A model generated the notes under the pieces. The model saw nothing but the letters and a program-made list of their open reading frames with translations. It had not been told where the DNA came from and did no database searches. This document shows, piece by piece, positions 47,200 through 59,239 of a stretch of DNA of 64,000 bases. The stretch covers positions 119,611,902 to 119,675,901 of the forward strand of contig OW386286.2 in NCBI GenBank assembly GCA_936432065.2, written 5' to 3'. The stretch is from Rutpela maculata (Eukaryota; Arthropoda; Insecta; Coleoptera; Cerambycidae). Each line of letters begins with the position of its first letter. The stretch's first letter is position 1. A program made the position numbers and the translations under genes.

Positions 47200-47300
47200 T
47201 CCGTCAGGTAACGGTAATTTCAATAAGTCACCTCACTAATTAGCCCATTCAAAAGTTACAACTGTCCTTATGGCCTGGGCCATCCGGTTTGTTGTTTTAT
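47200..47300 (+). repeat. Repeat end resembling the right end of 6415-8003
   Basis: ATTAGCCCATTCAAAAGTTA, then CAACTGTCCTTATGGCCTGG and a final CCGGTTT parallel ATTAGCCCATCCGAAAGTTA, CAAGTGTCCCTAT and CCGGTAT at 7984-8035. The rest of the two regions is not alike, so only the terminus is shared. Confidence 0.5.
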
Positions 47301-48076
47301 AATTTGAGGTTTTTTAAAATAGCATTTCGAGGTCAATGTCTTGCAGTATAGTTAAATTTTCATAAAAAAGTAGATTTTATACATGATATAGATTGCAAAG
47401 ATAAAAATAAACAACAAAATCCGTAAGGATTAGGAAAGTAAGAACCTAGAATCAGCCCTGACCAAAACAAGCACCGAGACTATCACTATCGGACAGATAT
47501 TTCCGAACAGTGATTTTTAGGTTTAGTGATTTTCATGACCTGACGGCGACGGATAAAAGAATAATATACATTAGGCATCCTGCTAATTCGGCAGTTGAAA
47601 GAGCGTATATATATAAATATATCGAAATCAACAACATTCTTGTCCATCTGTCAACGCTTAACGTAAAATATGAGGGCCCGGCTGAAAGAATACTGTTAGA
47701 AGATGAAAACATGTGGATGATATAATTAAAAACAAATCAAATTAGCCAATGACGCATGTTAATGTTTTCTCATCAAATAAAATTAAATTTGTATTATATC
47801 AGAGTAGTAAAGAAGTTTAATCGATAAAACAAAATTATTATAGACCAAATAACAACCATACGTCAGATTGTGATCATTGTCAATTAAAGTTAATATACTA
47901 ATCTATTCAACGTCCACTTAATTTGATTTCTCACAAATATCCTTTTCTATGTCTAGAAAAAAGCGGCTTTATTTATTAACTCATTTCATATTCATTGTAT
48001 GTAATTATTTATATGTGGCTTATTCATAATGTATTACTCTTTATTGAATAGTTTGCCACTTATGCAAAAATTTTAA
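47301..48076. other. No gene recognised
   Basis: A 71-codon frame at 47510-47725 has no known motif. Otherwise AT-rich. Confidence 0.35.
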
Positions 48077-48600
48077 AAATTTAATGAAAGAAAACTCCAT
48101 ATGGATCAGCAGAGGTGGAAAGCATTTCCCCAAAACCCAAGTTTCTGCATTTTTGATAATAGGCGCTTGTGACAGGCAGTGTCAAATGCTTTGCTAAGTC
48201 TACAAAGACACATAGAGATGGTTTATCATCTAATTTTCTATAAATTAACCCTGTTAAATAGGCTATAGCATCTGTGGACTTTCTTTCCCTCAAATCAAAT
48301 TGCCTGTTAGATATAAAATTAAATTTATCTAAAAATTTTTTAGTATCTTTTCAAGCAATTTGGCAACATTAGAAATTAGCGCAGTATGTCTATAGTTGAT
48401 TAATTTTAATTTATCGCCATTTTTATATAGGAGTTTTATAACTTCAAGTTTTAATATATTTGGAAAAAAACATAAAAATATATAATCCAAAACAAAATTA
48501 TTAAACGAATTATTATAGAGGATGCTTGGTACATAGATATAAAGTTTTAATGGAGTGATAGAGGGGGTCATTAAGAATATATATGAAAACATTTAGAGCA
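48077..48600 (-). pseudogene. LINE reverse-transcriptase N-terminal fragment
   Basis: On the minus strand: VIKLLYKNGDKLKLINYRHT, ALISNVAKLLEKILKNF, then FISNRQFDLRERKSTDA and SLCVFVDLAKHL. These are RT blocks 1-3 ('P-Y-KKGD...NYR-I-LLS', 'QFGFR...ST-DA', 'VFLDLAKAFD'). The catalytic aspartate block DLAKAFD is damaged to DLAKHL. At least two frameshifts. Same general type as the 38.0-kb LINE. Confidence 0.75.
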
Positions 48601-49060
48601 GCTAACAACGTCTTCAGTATATTTTCATGTCCCTATATATGTATGTCTTGTGTCTACCTGCCCCTACTATTGGTCCAATTTGAATGAGATTTTCACTAAT
48701 GTGAGAGATATTAGCTATGAAAGGTAAGAGGCTATATTATTATGGTCCCAAATTAGAGGGGCAGATATGAAAAATGTTTAAAATGAGTTTAAAGTGACTA
48801 AAAATGACTGGATCCTACGCCAGCTTTTAGAAAAAACATAAAATTATGTTACCCCCCTTCAAAAACCAATTTTAATCAAATTTTCACCAAATGAATCTTG
48901 ATATTTAGTGTTACGGTTTAAAAAAAAATGTACAAATTTCAACCAAGATGGCGTGTTGAAATTCGTCTCTCATTTTAAACACGAAAACAAAGTGAAAATT
49001 GGTTGACTTCCAGTACGAGTAAAATATCAAAAATATTTCATAAAAAAGAGAAATATTGAG
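48601..49060. other. No gene recognised
   Basis: Non-coding sequence with phrases typical of arthropod repeats (ATTGGTCCAATTTGAATGAG). No paired copy in the window. Confidence 0.4.
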
Positions 49061-49061
49061 T

Positions 49062-49079
49062 TAGGTTAGATTAGGTTGA
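49062..49079 (+). repeat. Telomere-like TTAGG pentamers at LINE 3' end
   Basis: TTAGGTTAGATTAGGTT consists of three pentamers, two exact TTAGG. It lies at the 3' terminus of the minus-strand LINE at 49080-50235, so on that strand the element ends with CCTAA units. Confidence 0.5.
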
Positions 49080-50235
49080 TATGTGAGTGGGCTAGTAACA
49101 GACCCTCCACCTCGACCATCTGGTCTATTGTGGCTCACTCCTAATTATATTTCACGCAATAGGTTCAGCTTTTTGATAAAGGCGACTACCTTATTGGGTG
49201 AGAGACTCTCCAGGTCCTCTGGCAGCACTTGCCCTTCACCAAAAAGTGAGAACCTGGTTCTTTCTGCAGCAGGACAGTTACATAAAACGTGCGCTGTCGT
49301 TTCATCCTCCTCCAAACACAGTCGGCATTCAGCGTTGTCCGCTATTCCGAGTCTGTGTAGGTGGTGATTAGTCTGCAGTGCCCAGTGTTTAGGCCAACTA
49401 GATGTAACCTATTTAACTCTAATAATTTTTTAGTTCTTGATTTTAGAAGGTATCCTTCGAATGAACTAATCCTGGTAGTTCTTGCCAGTACTGGAGGATT
49501 TTCCTCCCTGTCAAGGCCAAGATGGTTGTTTTCGCAGTGCTCGCCGATATGCCAAGCACTGGTTCTGGTCCGATAAATTTTTATACCGCACCTTCCCTGG
49601 CAGAATGGCCCGGTATCCAGACCAGAGTTAATTTGTTGTATCTGCCCAATCAGGTAGAGACTTTTGGCAGTTCCAGACCAATTTAGAATTGCAGTGATGT
49701 GAGCCAAGAGCATTGAGAGCTGCTTGGCTGTCTGAAAAGATTCTTCTGTGTCTAGGACGCATCTGTCCAAGCCTCGTTGTATATCGTTCAATGGCATGAA
49801 CTTTTGCCTGAAAGACAGTCGCATAATTACCAACACTCGAAGTAATTCTTCGACTGTATGCTCCAGCTCCAACTCCCACAGCGGTTTTGGAGCCGTCTGT
49901 AAACCAATAGATGTCTGCTCTTTCTAGGTCGGTTTTGTTCTGATCCCATTCGTCTCTTCCAGGAAACAGGACGGTAAAAGGCAGTTCATAGTTGGTCACG
50001 GTAGCATCACATTTGAAAGCATTCCCAGGATGTCATGACACTCCAAGTCATCTGACAGCCTGTTGCGTTCCATTATGCTAGCTTGCGGCATATTAGTTAC
50101 CGCTTGTTGAAGTCTGTATGTTGCCCACCTGGCCTCTCTCTCCAAATAGATGTGGAGAGGAGGTAGATCCAGGAGGGTTTCCAGAGCGGCTGACGGTGTG
50201 GTACTTATTGGACCAGTTATCTCCGAAGGGAAATA
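49080..50235 (-). pseudogene. LINE RNase H-containing C-terminal fragment
   Basis: Minus-strand order: AALETLLDLPPLHIYLERE, ARWATYRLQQAVTNMPQ, a frameshift near 50000, ELPFTVLFPGRDEWD, then RNase H blocks YWFTDGSKTAVGVGAGAY, VFQAKVHAIERY and IFSDSQAAL. The VFQAEV glutamate is changed to lysine (VFQAKV), and the last RNase H block (PGHSG...ADELA) is deleted around 49640. A following frame gives GPFCQGRCGIKIYRT and LLELNRLHLVGLNTGHCRL, then a 3' UTR. I/R1-like LINE, related to 29393-30415. Confidence 0.8.
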
Positions 50236-50294
50236 TTAGGGAGTCAATGAACATTTGGGAGTATGTAGGTCTCATCCTTAATATTAAGAAATCG

Positions 50295-51985
50295 ATGAGT
50301 TCCTAACTCCAACGAATGCGGAAGGGTGCTTTTTAGAACCGTAAAGGTGTGAGAAATGCGCTTTTTAAAATTATTTCAGAAAATCCGACTGCTGGTTTCC
50401 GGATATTCTTTCGCATTGACTTTGTTTGGTGCTTTACGTTTCAACTATCTTGTCCTGGTCCTCGCTTCAGAAGAACATCACGACAATATGTTTGAAACGT
50501 CAAGTACCAAACAAAGTCAACGAGGAAGAAAATCTGGAAACCAGCTAGCTTCGCGAAAGTTTTAGCACCAAAATATTTCAGAAAATATTGTTATTTTATT
50601 AAAATCTCATTTAGTTGATGGTCGAGTCAAATACCTTCAATTTGGTTTTTTACTGACCTCAGTACTATGAAAATTGACCGAAATACAGGGTCATTTCGTT
50701 TTAAAGTACTTCAAGACCTGCCAATCAGTGCGAAAAGATACATTGAAGGTAATAGACTAGCGGGTTCTTCTACACTCAAAAATTGTTAGCTTATATACCT
50801 TATACATATTGGCCGAAAAATCAGGAGACATTTAACTTACATTTTATTTGTATAGGATATTAAACGACAATGTCATGCCTAGAGCAGATGCTACTGAAAT
50901 AATTAAAAACTGTAGTAAAGAAATTGTCATAACAAACACTTACAACTAGAAAGAGGCTTGTAATCGCTGTTAATCGAAACTGTCGAAGTAAATATACGAA
51001 GTGACCGAAAGGAGAATGACAAGGAGCATTTAATAATGCTGATTCCACTGCCGATAAAATTCGAAATTCTCATCTTTATACTGATTAAAGGACGGAAAAT
51101 GTTCTCTCAACGAATATACATTTATTACATTTCAAAAATATTTATTAAAAAGACCGCAACACTGGAAATATTTTCTTCTATTTCTGTAGACGATGGACAT
51201 GATTACAAAATATATTATCAAATGTAAAATGGCTTGGTAATAAGATGTCGTCAGAGCAGTGGGACAGGGCTACAATATGTAAGTTCTTGCAACTTATAAG
51301 AACAACTTTTGAAACCGTACCTGAATTCATTATATTTAACATCATGCGCTTGCATGGGAGACTATACTACTTTAATATGCCTTTGCGTGAAAGCTAAAGT
51401 AAATTGTTCGTCTGTATGTAAAAACTGGAAAGGGTGTAACTATTAAATCAGCGACCAGGATCAAGCACTTAATTTGATTGAAGCTAATCATTTCGATAAT
51501 TCTAATGTAAAAGAAGATGAAAATAAATATAGTAATGATGAAGTATGCCGACGCCGATGGTGAAGAATGTATTTTTTAACAATATTAAATTCAATTATTT
51601 TCTAAATAAATAAATATTTTTAAAATAATTGTGATAAAATTTTATACATACAATTATGTCCTGTTTTTATTATAATATATCATACATTATTAATATTTTA
51701 TAGAAGCCGTACACGCAATCACGCACGCACATGCGTACGTACTCGCCGCACTCTCAACTCGTTAAAAAACTTAGTTCTTAATTTGTAAAAGTAACTCACC
51801 TTCAACTCTCTATATCCCGATCAATTTTCATTGTACAGAGGTCAATAAAAAATCAAATTGAAGGTATTTGATTTAGCTATCAGCATTTTTTTAAATAATC
51901 TAGTCAGAGATTTTTAAAAACGCATTTTTGTCCTATACAGCACCCTTCTACACCCTTTGGAGTTAGGGACTAATCGGTTTCTTAA
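50295..51985. mobile_element. 1.7-kb inverted-repeat element, hairpin in one arm
   Basis: Left CCTAACTCCAACGAATGCGG and AGAAGGGTGCT-like text at 50300-50350, plus TCAAATACCTTCAATTTGG and TTTTTTACTGACCTC at 50622-50660, match in order the reverse complement of 51960-51985 and 51835-51880. The left arm is interrupted between these parts by the hairpin at 50388-50552. No transposase is recognised inside. Confidence 0.7.
50388..50552. mobile_element. Nested long hairpin
   Basis: GACTTTGTTTGGTGCTTTAC (50418) and its partner ending at 50518 form a 27-bp stem with three mismatches. Pairing continues outward through CTGGTTTCC and TTCTTTC. The arms total about 57 bp with a 47-bp loop. It interrupts the left arm of the 50295-51985 element. 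Transcribed, it would give a miRNA-precursor-like fold. Confidence 0.7.
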
Positions 51986-51999
51986 CATCTAAATTTTTT

Positions 52000-52965
52000 T
52001 TTACTCCCTAATTTTCTCTTTTTTATAATCTATTTTTCCGTAATATTCGAATAGAGGTAAGTCGACTTTAGAAAAACTAAACATTAAGGAAGGTTGCTAC
52101 GTGAATCATATCGTGGAGTTCATTACATTTACAGGCGTCCGATGAAGTAGACGAGAATAAGACACACCCAAGTAGCGCAACATGCCGGAGGGGTGTGTAA
52201 AAATTAACCGATTTGCAATTAAGTGCCACTAACCTAATATTTGAAGCGAGTGAATTGAACCTAAACGTACGTATTGTTATTGACAGGCGTAGATACAGGT
52301 GTTGTAGATATACTGTGGTGGGTTCAAGCATAATACTAAGTATTTTGTTGTAATTAAAGTACCGCAAGATTACCTTTGTACTTTGAGCGCTTATTAAGTA
52401 AACTATCTAACCTGATCCTTTAGTTGTTTATTTAGTGCAACAATATCTTCAAGCGATAAATGATAAATATAATAATTAAAGTCTCTAAGAGATTTATATA
52501 GTCGTGCTTTTAAATAATAAAAACGAGTAGAAGTTGCACTCGGTCGTGGCAGACTGCGAAAGCCTTTGTGATTGACACTTTCCTCGAATACGACTCAATT
52601 CACATTGGCATAGTGCCAACTAATATCATTTATTCTTATTGCTCAAATAGGTATTCGCAGTCGACAAGGCTCTACTCATTGTATGTTGCATTTCGATATC
52701 TTATACATCCTCGTATTTCGAATGACCGCCCTGTATATTTTTCTGTTTTGTAATATTATCAACTACATTATAAGTATTATTTTCTTTCATCATTATCTTA
52801 GTTAACTACTTTTTAAAGTAATCACTCTGTACTTTCATTAAAATATAGTAGATTTCTCCCCTGCGTTAGCTAGATGCTAAGTATTATTATTCTCTGACAT
52901 ATTTTCTTCATTATTTTTTTAAAGTGTCCACCCTGTAATTTTTTCACTAAAAGCATATCCTACTT
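52000..52965. other. No gene recognised
   Basis: Sequence of mixed composition with no recognised frame or repeat partner. Confidence 0.4.
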
Positions 52966-52969
52966 CTTT

Positions 52970-54295
52970 ATTGGCTGGGGGTAAATGAGGATAAATAGGC
53001 AAAGCAAGCAAGTAATTGTCCATAAAATTGGATTTAGTGTATATACAACAAGCGCCTCAAAATTTTTGGCATCAGCCATCCCCACCACTATCACCCCCAT
53101 CACAAAAATGAGAATTGTGATTTAGTGTGTGTGTGTTTAAAACCAAATAGCCCTGTCAATGAACGTTCAATAAGGGGGTCTAGAGGGAAATGACGAGATC
53201 ACAATTTTTGACTTGAGAGCTGTGTTTGGATTATTTAGGAGGTAAACATACCAAAAGTCCCCGAACATAGGAGGTGCGGAGGGTGTAGGGGGGTGCGAAG
53301 AAGGTCCCGGTTTTTGGTTTTTTGCTCATATCTCGAAAACAGTTAGCCATAATCTGAAAGTGGCTATATGCAAAATTAAAGCTGACTAAATTTTCTACAA
53401 TAATGTTTCTATTAATTTTTGTCTTATCTGTTATGATTCAATAATGGATTGTATATCTTTTAACTGTATTCCAACTTTGCTATAAATTTATTATACATTG
53501 AAAAAAAATTTTAATAATCATCGTGGAAAAAAAATTGTTGTACAGATATCCGTTTCATAACAGACTTAACTCAAATACCGAATAAAAAATGTCTTTGTAT
53601 TTGTAAGTGTGGGTGTGTGTGTGTGTGTATATATACCGTTTCTTGTAAACACGATAACTTCTGTTAGACTCAAAATATTTAATTTCAATTTGGAACATAT
53701 GTAAAACAGCATACTACAATAATCCCTATTGAAATTGGGCCATATCTGTAATACATGGTCATAACCACAGGCCTACAAACCCTCACGCTTACGTAAAATA
53801 GGTTTTATTTTAATTTCAGAGCAATTGCGTTTTTTTGATTAAGCATACAAAAATATGAAGATGTATAAGATTTATAAACCGCAATATACTGGGTGTATAT
53901 TAGGTTCAAACCAACTTTATTTAAATTAGATGATATATGAATGTTATCCAAAAAACATGGTGTTTTTAAAAGATTATTATGTTGTGAGAGTCTGTAGGTC
54001 TCTGGTTATCACCATATATTACAGATATGGCCCAATTTTAATAGAGATTATTGTACTATGCTGTTTTACATATGTTCCAAATTGTAATTAATGTTCGGGG
54101 GCTTTTGCTATGTTCACCTCCTAAATAATCCAAACAAATCTCTTAATTCAAAAATTGTGATCTCGGCATTTCCCTCGAGAAATCATTCATTGACAGGACT
54201 AAAAGGCCCCAATCTTTTTTTTTCATCGGCCACCCCCTCTACCACCCGCTGTAAAATGAAGTGGGGGTGGTAGTGGAGGTAGTGATTTCTTAATC
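52970..54295. mobile_element. Inverted-repeat element, one arm interrupted
   Basis: Two paired blocks: 53150-53270 with 54075-54215 (GGGAAATGACGAGATCACAA, TTGGATTATTTAGGAGGT), and 53685-53790 with 53985-54090 (TTTGGAACATATGTAAAACA, GGGCCATATCTGTAATA). On the right the blocks are adjacent; on the left about 410 bp (53270-53680) separates them. The outer flank 52975-53110 is the inverted copy of the G-rich repeat at 15110-15240. A short GT/AT tract is at 53612-53632. Confidence 0.75.
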
Positions 54296-55689
54296 AGCGG
54301 TTTTTTTATTTCGATGAACAGCTCATACCAAATACCGTGCTGGAATAAGAACATTGAAATCATTTGCTAACTGCAAGGTTATTACAAAGTTTACAGAAAC
54401 TCTAGATTACTTTCGGCCATGTGTCTTGTCTTTATTGCATTTGAATTTAACACACAATTATCTCTAGTCGATTATGGCAATGTCGTGGATATTATAAAAA
54501 CCCAGTTTTTGCTAAAGGCCTTTCTTCAACTCGTATTTCACAAAAGATTACTGCTTTTTCTTATTTTGACTTAAAAGTTATGATTCGGAATTGTACCCTG
54601 CATATTTGGAACACCCTGTATTAGATCAATTTATAAAACTATTATCTATTTAATTAATTATATATAATGACAATTTTCAAAGAGTTTTCTGTCCTACTTT
54701 TACGTGAATGGAAAATATAACGGATATTTGCTATTTAAAAGCAAACCTTCGCCTACAGGCTACAAAAACTTGCATGATACCAGAATAACTAACATATGTA
54801 GGTGGTCACATTGTATGTTAAGCATATAGATGGTAATGAGAATAAGAGGAGTTATAGATGGGAATTAAAATTAATTAAAAAATCTACGTGGGCCCGACCA
54901 CCTGAACCAATTTAAATGTAAATCAGGAATTGTTCTTGGTGTGACAAATTGGTATATTTTTATTCCACAGCGAGATATCAAATATATACTAAAACTTATT
55001 AGTCCAGATGGCAGAGAACATTATATATTGAAACCTACAAAAACTTGCAAAATGAATAATTTTTTTTTTAATGACTTCGTGAAAGTGTATAGAATAATAT
55101 CCAAAAAAGTGTACATTCCGCTCGAATGCAGAACAAAAAAAAAGTGAAAAAAAATTGTCTGGTCCATTTCTTCAAAATTTTGAAATTAAGTCGGGGTAGG
55201 AAAAAAAATACAGGTGGATAAACCACGTGTTTCTGAACAAAAAAATGTCCTAATAAAATTTATAGCTAAAGCCATGGTATTCCTGGAAAAAAATAGTGAA
55301 ATAACTTTGTAACTCTGCGCGGCCAAGCGCACGGTTAAATGCATACTAAAGAACCTCTAATAATTCTTAGCAGTTCGAACGAGTAAAATAAATTTTTTCT
55401 CTTTCTGATTACGCATTTTTAACATTTTTCTTAGTTAATAGGAGAATAAGTAGTGAGTATAGAGGGAAAATATATAATTATGAACGCCTACACAGACACC
55501 ACACAGCCGCTGAATCGCTCGCATGAATTTTTACGTGCCTTTACTGAATTGTATTTATTACAGATACACATATCCACATCTCAGCTATATCCAATTGATT
55601 TTTTATACATTTTTAACAGTTTTCAATGAAAAATGAATTTTTTTAAAGGGCCTTTATTCTTTTTATTGCGACGATTGAGTTCGGGCGTG

Positions 55690-55791
<102 letters not shown>

Positions 55792-56500
55792 TATATTTTT
55801 TTCCCATAGATCCTTTGCTTGTATCGTTTAAAACAAAAAAGCATCAAAAAGCTACAATTTCCATATTTTAAATGAACCAACACTCATATATATACAACAA
55901 ATTCTGATTTAGTGACATGTAATTCAGTGCGTCGCGTCGATGTCACAGACAAGCGTATTCAAGCGCGCGTATGCATAGATCTCGCTCTGAGTTATAACGT
56001 TACACTTGACTATTTTTTTTCAGGAAAACCGTTGCTTTAGCGATAAATTTTGTTAGGTCATTTTTGTTCATAAATACGTGATTTATTCATCTGTATTTTT
56101 TATTTTTTCCTAGCTTGACTTAATTTCAAAATTTTGAAAAAATGGATGAAAATAGTTATTTATGTACCAAGGGTCGTAAGTGCACTTTTACAGTTTGCAA
56201 TCTGAGGCCCATAGGGTCGAGGTTTTCAAGTATTCTAGACCAAAAAATCGCACTGTCGACCCGCGGTGCATATTATATTTTTCGTCATACCCATAAATCA
56301 TTAAATTTGAGAAAAGGTAGTGGAAAACTTTAATTGTTTGAGTAAAATTTCGTATTTGCTAAGAAAATGGGAAAGGGATATCCATGGCAACCGTCAATAA
56401 AATTTTAGGTCGCGGCTTCTATTCAAATGACAAGACAACTACTGTCAAGATAAATTAAATCATATTATTGTAATAAGCGCTCTGAACATTTTTTAAAATA

Positions 56501-56590
56501 ATGTCGGATATAGAAGATACAGCAAGTAAGGCTTGTCTGGATTTACTTCCAAAAGAGATGAAATATTTTAATAATTGTTATATAAAATAG
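56501..56590 (+). pseudogene. Possible tyrosine-recombinase N-terminal fragment
   Basis: A 29-codon frame starts MSDIEDTASKACLDLLPKEM and stops at 56588. The 'K-A-x2-x-LLPK' start is reminiscent of the N-terminal DNA-binding helices of Crypton-like recombinases. It is very short. It lies in the segment that interrupts the right arm of the 54985-56885 element. It is not continuous with the recombinase end at 4587. Confidence 0.25.
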
Positions 56591-57169
56591 AAAATTTTCC
56601 CAAATTTACTTTATTTCCCTAGGGCTGTTATGAAAAATAACGACCCGTTGCCAATGGCAACAAGTATTGGTTCATAAAGCATCACTTATTATCGAAAAAA
56701 CAATGGAGGGAGGTATGACGAAAAAAATTTTCCTTTCACTTTTTTTTTATGTTCTGCATCCGAAAGAAACGTAAACTTTTCGGGATATTATTCTGTACAC
56801 TTTCACGAACTCATTAAAAAAATATATTCATTTTGCAAGTTTTTGTAGGTAAATATCTTCATCGACTGTATATACTGTATATACAATCAGAATTTATACA
56901 TATATTTTGAACTAATTGAGATACAAAAAAACGCAATGAAAATAATTTTTTGCGCATTTTTTAAATACAGTTTTGACGTTTTCAAAAAAATAAATAATCA
57001 TCGTTTTACATTCCAAAAATTGAAAATGGGCGCCCCAAATTTTATTTTTTTTTCAAGTATTAAAATTTTCACTGCAGCTTTAAATCACCGTCCACATTCG
57101 ATTTCAACTTGGTAATAAAGTTATTCGATCAAATCATTTTTTTTTACTTTTCGATTTTAATGATTACAG

Positions 57170-57325
57170 ATCTCTGCCCTGTTAGAAGCGCTTCCGGAAT
57201 TATTTTTGTATAGGAATCTTGCTCCTGCTAGGAGGGCAATATTCCGCTGCATACGGAACGTAATGTACTACCAGCAGTACATGCAGCAAAACGTGATTAT
57301 AGTATTTGTTGTCATTAACTTCTAA
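57170..57325 (+). CDS. Candidate 3' exon, unrecognised
   Basis: A T-rich tract ending TGATTACAG (acceptor-like, 57130-57169) precedes 51 open codons beginning ISALLEALPELFLYRNLAPA and ending in TAA. Its GC content is clearly higher than in the surrounding sequence. No family is recognised, and chance cannot be excluded without a transcript. Confidence 0.3.
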   Translation: MSALLEALPELFLYRNLAPARRAIFRCIRNVMYYQQYMQQNVIIVFVVINF

Positions 57326-57845
57326 ATTCGAGGACCTACTGACAGGACTCCCTTTCAATTATTTTAATTTGTACTTGTATTGATTATTTTTTTAGGGCGT
57401 CCACCATGTATATTTTTCACTAAACGTATAACCGATTTATTCCATGGCATCAGTATCAGCCAAATATCATGTTTCGTCGTCAAATAGTTTTTTTAGATAG
57501 TGCGAAAACACACAGACAACAGACTGGCAGAATTGAAAAACCTTTACATTTTTGCAATTTACATAATATGAAACGTGAAAATTGGAAAAAATTGCAGATA
57601 ATGATTTTATATTATAATAATATTTCCCTTCAGTGAGCGAAAGAAGTCAGAATTTATTTGAAATATCAAAAACACTCAATGATGTCATAGCACTTTTATT
57701 TGTTTTATTTTAAAAAGTGCCGAGAACTTATAAATTTTAAAATAACAAACAAAATTCTTCTATATGTCTCTAAAAATATTATTTGTACATTGTCAACGAT
57801 ACTGCCTTTTAGGCCCAAGTAAATAAATAACAGAGTTACATTTAC

Positions 57846-58018
57846 CTTCAATTTTGAGAGAACTGCAATCTGAGTGATACTTCCATCGTTTTTCCCCAGT
57901 GCAATTGCCAAGTTTTTTTTATTCGATTTTATTTCCGAAACAACTGCTGGCACTCCATTACTCGCCAAATTGCGACATGCTCCACAATGGTCATGTTTTG
58001 AGTAAGGGTACGAACATG
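57846..58018 (-). CDS. Candidate internal exon, WD40-like
   Basis: The minus strand is open for about 58 codons, including HDHCGACRNLASNGVPAVVS and NKKNLAIALGKNDGSITQIA, and ends AAG/GTAAATGT, a good splice donor. CTTCAG/C at 58024-58019 offers an acceptor. The 'S-x-x-x-LA-x-x-x-x-DGSI' pattern is like one blade of a WD repeat, but a single blade is weak evidence. I do not assign a gene. Confidence 0.35.
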
Positions 58019-58149
58019 CTGAAGATGCTACCCAGCTAGAAGTTCAGGCTTCAGTTTCAGTCGATGCATCGAAGCTATCAATTTGGAAAACTTTTGGACC
58101 AAAAAACCAAGCTACGACCAGTGGGCTGGGTTCTAAAAAATTAGGCAAA

Positions 58150-58290
58150 ATTGCTGATACCAAATCTGATGTGAGAAGCTAAAAATTGAAAACTGCGACT
58201 CTCCAATACGGCTGCCTAATTGACAAAGTTTTGCAGATTTATATGAAATTTGACTGAGAAATTCAACATTATTTCAGTATGTAGATTTAA
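58150..58290 (+). repeat. Dispersed repeat H, copy 2
   Basis: AAATCTGATGTGAGAAGCTA, CCAATACGGCTGCC, TTTTGCAGATTTATATGAAA and TTTGAC parallel 46138-46232 in order. Non-coding. Confidence 0.5.
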
Positions 58291-58460
58291 ACCAGCTAAA
58301 AACGTAGGTACTCTTCGTCAATTTACTGAGTTTTTATATAATTTTCACACATTCTATACTCAGTTTTTTGTAATTAATGTTAGTTTTTGAACATCCTAAA
58401 TTTTGTGATACCAACTTTGTTGTGAAAAAAATATATAAAAAAAAATTGAAAAAAAAACAT

Positions 58461-58532
58461 CCAACCTGACTAGGATTCGAACACAGGATCTTTGGATTGC
58501 AAAGCAAAAATTTAGCCACTGGACCATCAGAG
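58461..58532 (-). mobile_element. tRNA-like SINE head or tRNA pseudogene
   Basis: The minus strand (from 58532) reads CTCTGATGGTCCAGTGGCTA, an A-box-like start, then CTTTGCAATCCAAAG, an anticodon-arm-like hairpin, then GTTCGAATCC, an exact B box. The total of 72 nt is tRNA-sized. The acceptor ends do not pair, so it is not a functional tRNA. T-rich sequence follows on the minus strand. Confidence 0.55.
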
Positions 58533-58650
58533 AAATATATTATAAAGGTAACATTTCGTAAGATTTCTATTTAAGTATAAGCGACAAAAATCAAACAAAA
58601 CATTTTTTTTTTAAATTAAATGATTAATAACTTTCTTATTTACTGATTGA

Positions 58651-58810
58651 TTTTCTTCCTCTAGCTAACACTAACTTACTTTCCAAATTTCAATACAATC
58701 GGACTTTTCTTTCTTAAGTTATCGTTTTTACAAGAAATGTGACAGACGGAAATGTGACAGACGGACAGACGGAAATTTTGAAAGTTGTTCAGAATTCGTT
58801 CACTAACACA
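58651..58810 (+). repeat. Dispersed repeat G, copy 2
   Basis: Colinear with 30890-31050. Here the middle reads GTGACAGACGGAAATGTGAC and AGACGGACAGACGG, one unit more than in the other copy. Confidence 0.8.
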
Positions 58811-58982
58811 ATGACCACAGGTACCTGGGTATTTTAATTTCTGTTTTCAATTTGAATTATGGAAAAACGCAGGTTTAAAGTCATTATCAAGGTTACTTAA
58901 TGCAATGATATTTCACTGGTGACCACATATTTATGATGAATGAGAGATATTAGTTTAAGAACAATCCAGGTATTTAAATTCG

Positions 58983-59231
58983 CTAGTTTACTGAGATGTC
59001 CTCTATACATCTAAAAATTATGTCAACTAGATACAATATGCAAATATCCTCACTCTTTCGACCGGTATAATTTAATAAATTTTGACAACCCACTGATTCT
59101 ATTCCGAACGCGTCGAAACAATTACATTTTACATATTCATGAAATTTGATTATTTCAATTGAAAGTATTAAAGTCAAATCTTCAACGGAACCTACTTTAA
59201 TTGAATATAGTGGGCAGATAATAGCATACAA
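58983..59231 (-). CDS. Unrecognised coding-like frame
   Basis: An 82-codon frame including KVGSVEDLTLILSIEIIKFH and LNYTGRKSEDICILYLVDII, ending in TAG at 58983. Composition is less monotonous than in most chance frames nearby. No family recognised. It lies upstream, on the same strand, of the WD40-like block at 57846-58018, so both could belong to one gene; this is speculation. Confidence 0.2.
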   Translation of the reverse strand: MYAIICPLYSIKVGSVEDLTLILSIEIIKFHEYVKCNCFDAFGIESVGCQNLLNYTGRKSEDICILYLVDIIFRCIEDISVN

Positions 59232-59239
59232 AATGTTTG

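Noticed and set aside
49083..49872. Plus-strand frames at 49083-49367 and 49361-49576, and the first part of the 176-codon minus frame ending at 49342
   Set aside because: They are out of frame with the LINE protein on the minus strand; only the C-terminal part of the long minus frame reads as LINE sequence.
58006..58182. Plus-strand 58-codon frame with WKTFGPKNQATTSGLGSKK
   Set aside because: Its end lies inside dispersed repeat H and its start overlaps the better minus-strand exon candidate; no acceptor of quality was seen.
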